In this document: positions 15,583 through 16,519 of the stretch, piece after piece
How the letters are laid out: every line of letters starts with the position of its first letter
Numbering within the stretch: the first letter of the stretch is position 1
Assembly: GCA_964389025.1 (NCBI GenBank)
Contig: CAYMCQ010000087.1
Location: 1 to 16,519 of the forward strand
From: CAYMCQ01 sp964389025
GTDB lineage: Bacteria; Verrucomicrobiota; Verrucomicrobiia; Limisphaerales; CAYMCQ01
Length of the DNA: 16,519 nucleotides
Direction of reading: 5' to 3'
Notes under the pieces: model-generated
Told to the model about the DNA's origin: nothing
Database searches by the model: none
The model's input: the letters and a program-made list of their open reading frames with translations, nothing else
Program-made: the position numbers and the translations under genes

Positions 15583-15673
15583 GACGATGCCGACGGCGCG
15601 ACGCCGTCGGCTGCACGCGGGACGCGTGCTCTCCCAAAATCAACTGCATCGTTCCGGCTAAGGACAGCGCACG
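15583..15673 (-). repeat. REP/BIME-like hairpin repeat, right copy, inverted
   Basis: Read on the minus strand it aligns with the left copy from CGTGCGCTG through AGCCGGAACGATGCAGTTGA to the terminal TCGTC, with small gaps, including 5 extra bases (TCCTT) near the start. Its hairpins are GCACGCG (15613-15619) with CGCGTGC (15623-15629) and GCCGACGGCG (15589-15598) with CGCCGTCGGC (15602-15611). Four outer pairs of the larger stem differ from the left copy in both arms, keeping the pairing. Confidence 0.7.
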
Positions 15674-15685
15674 CTTCAGCCGTTG

Positions 15686-15755
15686 GCCGCGAAAGAACGC
15701 AAGGAACACAAAGAGAAAAAGTTTTGTCTCTGCGCTCTTTGTGTTCTTTTGCGGC
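15686..15755. repeat. Long interrupted inverted repeat downstream of the toxin gene
   Basis: GAACACAAAGAG (15704-15715) is a perfect 12-bp complement of CTCTTTGTGTTC (15735-15746) across a 19-nt loop. Beyond it GCCGCGAAA (15686-15694) pairs with TTTTGCGGC (15747-15755), with one G-U and a 9-nt bulge (15695-15703) on one side. It lies 5 nt beyond the toxin gene's stop codon, so it could serve as a 3' processing or termination structure for the toxin-antitoxin transcript. It has no classical T-tail in that direction. Confidence 0.6.
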
Positions 15756-15759
15756 TATT

Positions 15760-16188
15760 TTAAATCGTTACCAGATTCAAACCCATCGCAGTGGCGAGTT
15801 TCTTTTGCCGCGCGTCCATGCTGATAAACTCCGTCGCAGCCAAAACTTTTGCCGCTGCACAATGGAGAATGTCCAGCGAGCGGCAGCCGACTGTGCCGGT
15901 GTGTTGCCCGGCCAGCTTCACGGCTTCGCGGAAAATGTCAGGCCAGTCGCCGCCCGCCGAGACGAGCGCGCCCGATTTCAAATCGGCTTCGACCAACCCG
16001 CGTGCGGCGGCCACTTGCTGCGGCGTTGCGTTTTTGAAAAAGATTTTGAGTTGAAGCGCGTTGACGAACTCGAGTTCGTGCAGCGGGGTGTAGCAGACCG
16101 GCTTGCCTTGAATATGCGCGATGACGTTGGCGCTGTCGGCTTCCGGGTAGTAAAGTTTGACGAAGCAACCCGTGTCCAGATACGTCAC
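15760..16188 (-). CDS. vapC: PIN-domain toxin, VapC family
   Basis: A 142-residue single PIN-domain protein, the family of metal-dependent ribonuclease toxins that cleave tRNA or rRNA. The acidic residues expected for the active site are visible: D5 in MTYLDTGCFVKLY, E38/E40 in LHELEFVNAL, D106 in RSLDILHCAAA and D125 in FISMDARQKKLA. Length and motif spacing are normal, so the toxin looks intact. The start codon is GTG at 16186-16188, overlapping the antitoxin's TGA as GTGA. This makes the pair a translationally coupled operon with antitoxin first, the usual type II order. The start MTYLDTG fits the family, where the first strand begins at once. Confidence 0.9.
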   Translation of the reverse strand: MTYLDTGCFVKLYYPEADSANVIAHIQGKPVCYTPLHELEFVNALQLKIFFKNATPQQVAAARGLVEADLKSGALVSAGGDWPDIFREAVKLAGQHTGTVGCRSLDILHCAAAKVLAATEFISMDARQKKLATAMGLNLVTI

Positions 16189-16412
16189 GATTCGCCTCCG
16201 CGCCCGTCAGCAACGAGACCACTGAGCGGTTTGCCCGCCGGTTGCTCGCCCCAAATCGCCTTCGCGCGCGACAGAAAATCGGGTTGCGTGGCCGGCACGA
16301 CTTTGGCGATGACTTTTTCCTTCTCGGTGAGTTCCACTTCCTCGCCGGCGGCGACCCATTCGAGAATTTGCGCCCATTTCTGCGGCGCTTGCTGAACGCT
16401 GGCGGTTTTCAT
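16185..16412 (-). CDS. Phd/YefM-type antitoxin partner of the PIN toxin
   Basis: A 75-residue protein placed directly before the PIN toxin. Its N-terminal half, MKTASVQQAPQKWAQILEWV followed by AAGEEVELTEKEKVIAKVVP, matches the Phd/YefM DNA-binding fold: a short strand, a helix, then G-E-E-V and a strand ending in K-V-V-P. The second half (about 41-75) is flexible and charged, as expected for a toxin-wrapping tail. The usual role is to bind and neutralise the toxin and repress the operon. The perfect palindrome CTTGCGCAAG at 16439-16448, 27-36 nt upstream of the ATG, could be its operator. No strong Shine-Dalgarno is visible, and the promoter was not resolved. Confidence 0.85.
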   Translation of the reverse strand: MKTASVQQAPQKWAQILEWVAAGEEVELTEKEKVIAKVVPATQPDFLSRAKAIWGEQPAGKPLSGLVADGRGGES

Positions 16413-16438
16413 GCGGTTAACATGCCGTGTTTGCTGGC

Positions 16439-16448
16439 CTTGCGCAAG
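16439..16448. promoter_or_regulatory. Candidate operator palindrome upstream of the toxin-antitoxin operon
   Basis: CTTGCGCAAG is a perfect 10-bp palindrome starting 27 nt upstream of the antitoxin ATG. Antitoxins of this class usually repress by binding palindromes at their own promoter. The assignment is by position and symmetry only. Confidence 0.35.
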
Positions 16449-16461
16449 ATGGCAATTGGAT

Positions 16462-16504
16462 TTGAGTCAGCGACCTCCGGCAAAGCCGGAGGCTTGAGAT
16501 AGCG
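16462..16504. repeat. Palindrome flanked by imperfect direct repeats at the window edge
   Basis: CCTCCGGC (16474-16481), loop AAA, GCCGGAGG (16485-16492) is a perfect 8-bp hairpin. It lies between TTGAGTCAGCG (16462-16472) and TTGAGATAGCG (16494-16504), which match at 9 of 11 positions with a 32-nt period. TTTGAG (16461-16466) and CTCAAA (16512-16517) could form an outer stem. It may be a second REP-like element or the start of an array continuing beyond the window. Confidence 0.5.
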
Positions 16505-16519
16505 TGAACCGCTCAAAGC

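Larger units (their letters stand above)
15151..15759. other. Gene-free, hairpin-rich intergenic block
   Basis: No believable gene lies between the AAA gene start and the toxin gene stop. Open frames here run across inverted repeats on both strands and read as low-complexity basic proteins, a sign of noncoding DNA. The first part (15151-15300) should hold the promoter of the AAA-DUF4276 operon, but no clear -35/-10 pair was found. The second part (15330-15460) is G+C-rich with several partial inverted repeats, such as GGCGGA (15335-15340) with TCCGCC (15355-15360). The third part holds the inverted hairpin repeats and the long hairpin described separately. Confidence 0.75.

Noticed and set aside
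15435..15629. Series of hairpins as a CRISPR array
   Set aside because: No constant-length direct repeats separated by unique spacers are present; the units are inverted and hairpin-based, and no cas gene is nearby.
15508..16395. Plus-strand open frame of about 295 codons over the repeats and opposite the toxin-antitoxin pair
   Set aside because: It crosses inverted repeats and then runs antisense to two clear genes, and the product is low-complexity and basic.

Overview
The window is a G+C-rich bacterial chromosome segment. Its gene content fits a member of the Verrucomicrobiota, most likely the Limisphaerales/Pedosphaera side. This rests on a Rho with a long charged N-terminal extension, a SecA of about 1,020 residues with an expanded preprotein-crosslinking region, a ResB plus long CcsA heme-handling pair, few strong Shine-Dalgarno sites, and intergenic hairpin repeats. 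The taxonomic call is an inference from style and family features, not a search result.

Layout. Positions 1-9281 are mostly housekeeping. They hold the 3' part of glyA, rho with a clear intrinsic terminator, and a three-gene cytochrome c biogenesis operon (2569-6867): a secreted protein made of two copies of one domain, then ResB, then CcsA, joined by a 1-nt gap and an ATGA overlap. On the minus strand follow a small uncharacterised gene and a GGQ-type release-factor-like protein resembling the mitochondrial rescue factor MTRFR/C12orf65. Divergent from these is a membrane fatty-acid desaturase coupled by an ATGA overlap to a small cysteine-rich protein.

Positions 9282-16519 are mosaic. A frameshifted TIGR02391/Hypoth_Ymh gene (HEPN-like Rx4H motif), preceded by a large hairpin, lies directly before secA. 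After secA, on the opposite strand, is a coupled pair: an AAA (AAA_21-like) ATPase and a DUF4276 protein with TOPRIM-like acidic motifs. The architecture recalls ATPase+TOPRIM phage-defence modules (OLD, Gabija, PARIS). Beyond it is a gene-free block of about 610 bp with two head-to-head copies of a hairpin repeat whose stems differ by compensatory changes, plus a separate long interrupted hairpin. The window ends with a Phd/YefM-type antitoxin and PIN-domain toxin pair and with a palindrome flanked by direct repeats at the edge.

The strongest candidates for something little described are the AAA-DUF4276 operon, the covarying inverted hairpin repeats beside it, and the duplicated-domain secreted protein that opens the cytochrome c biogenesis operon. 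No tRNA, rRNA, CRISPR array or intact transposase was seen.
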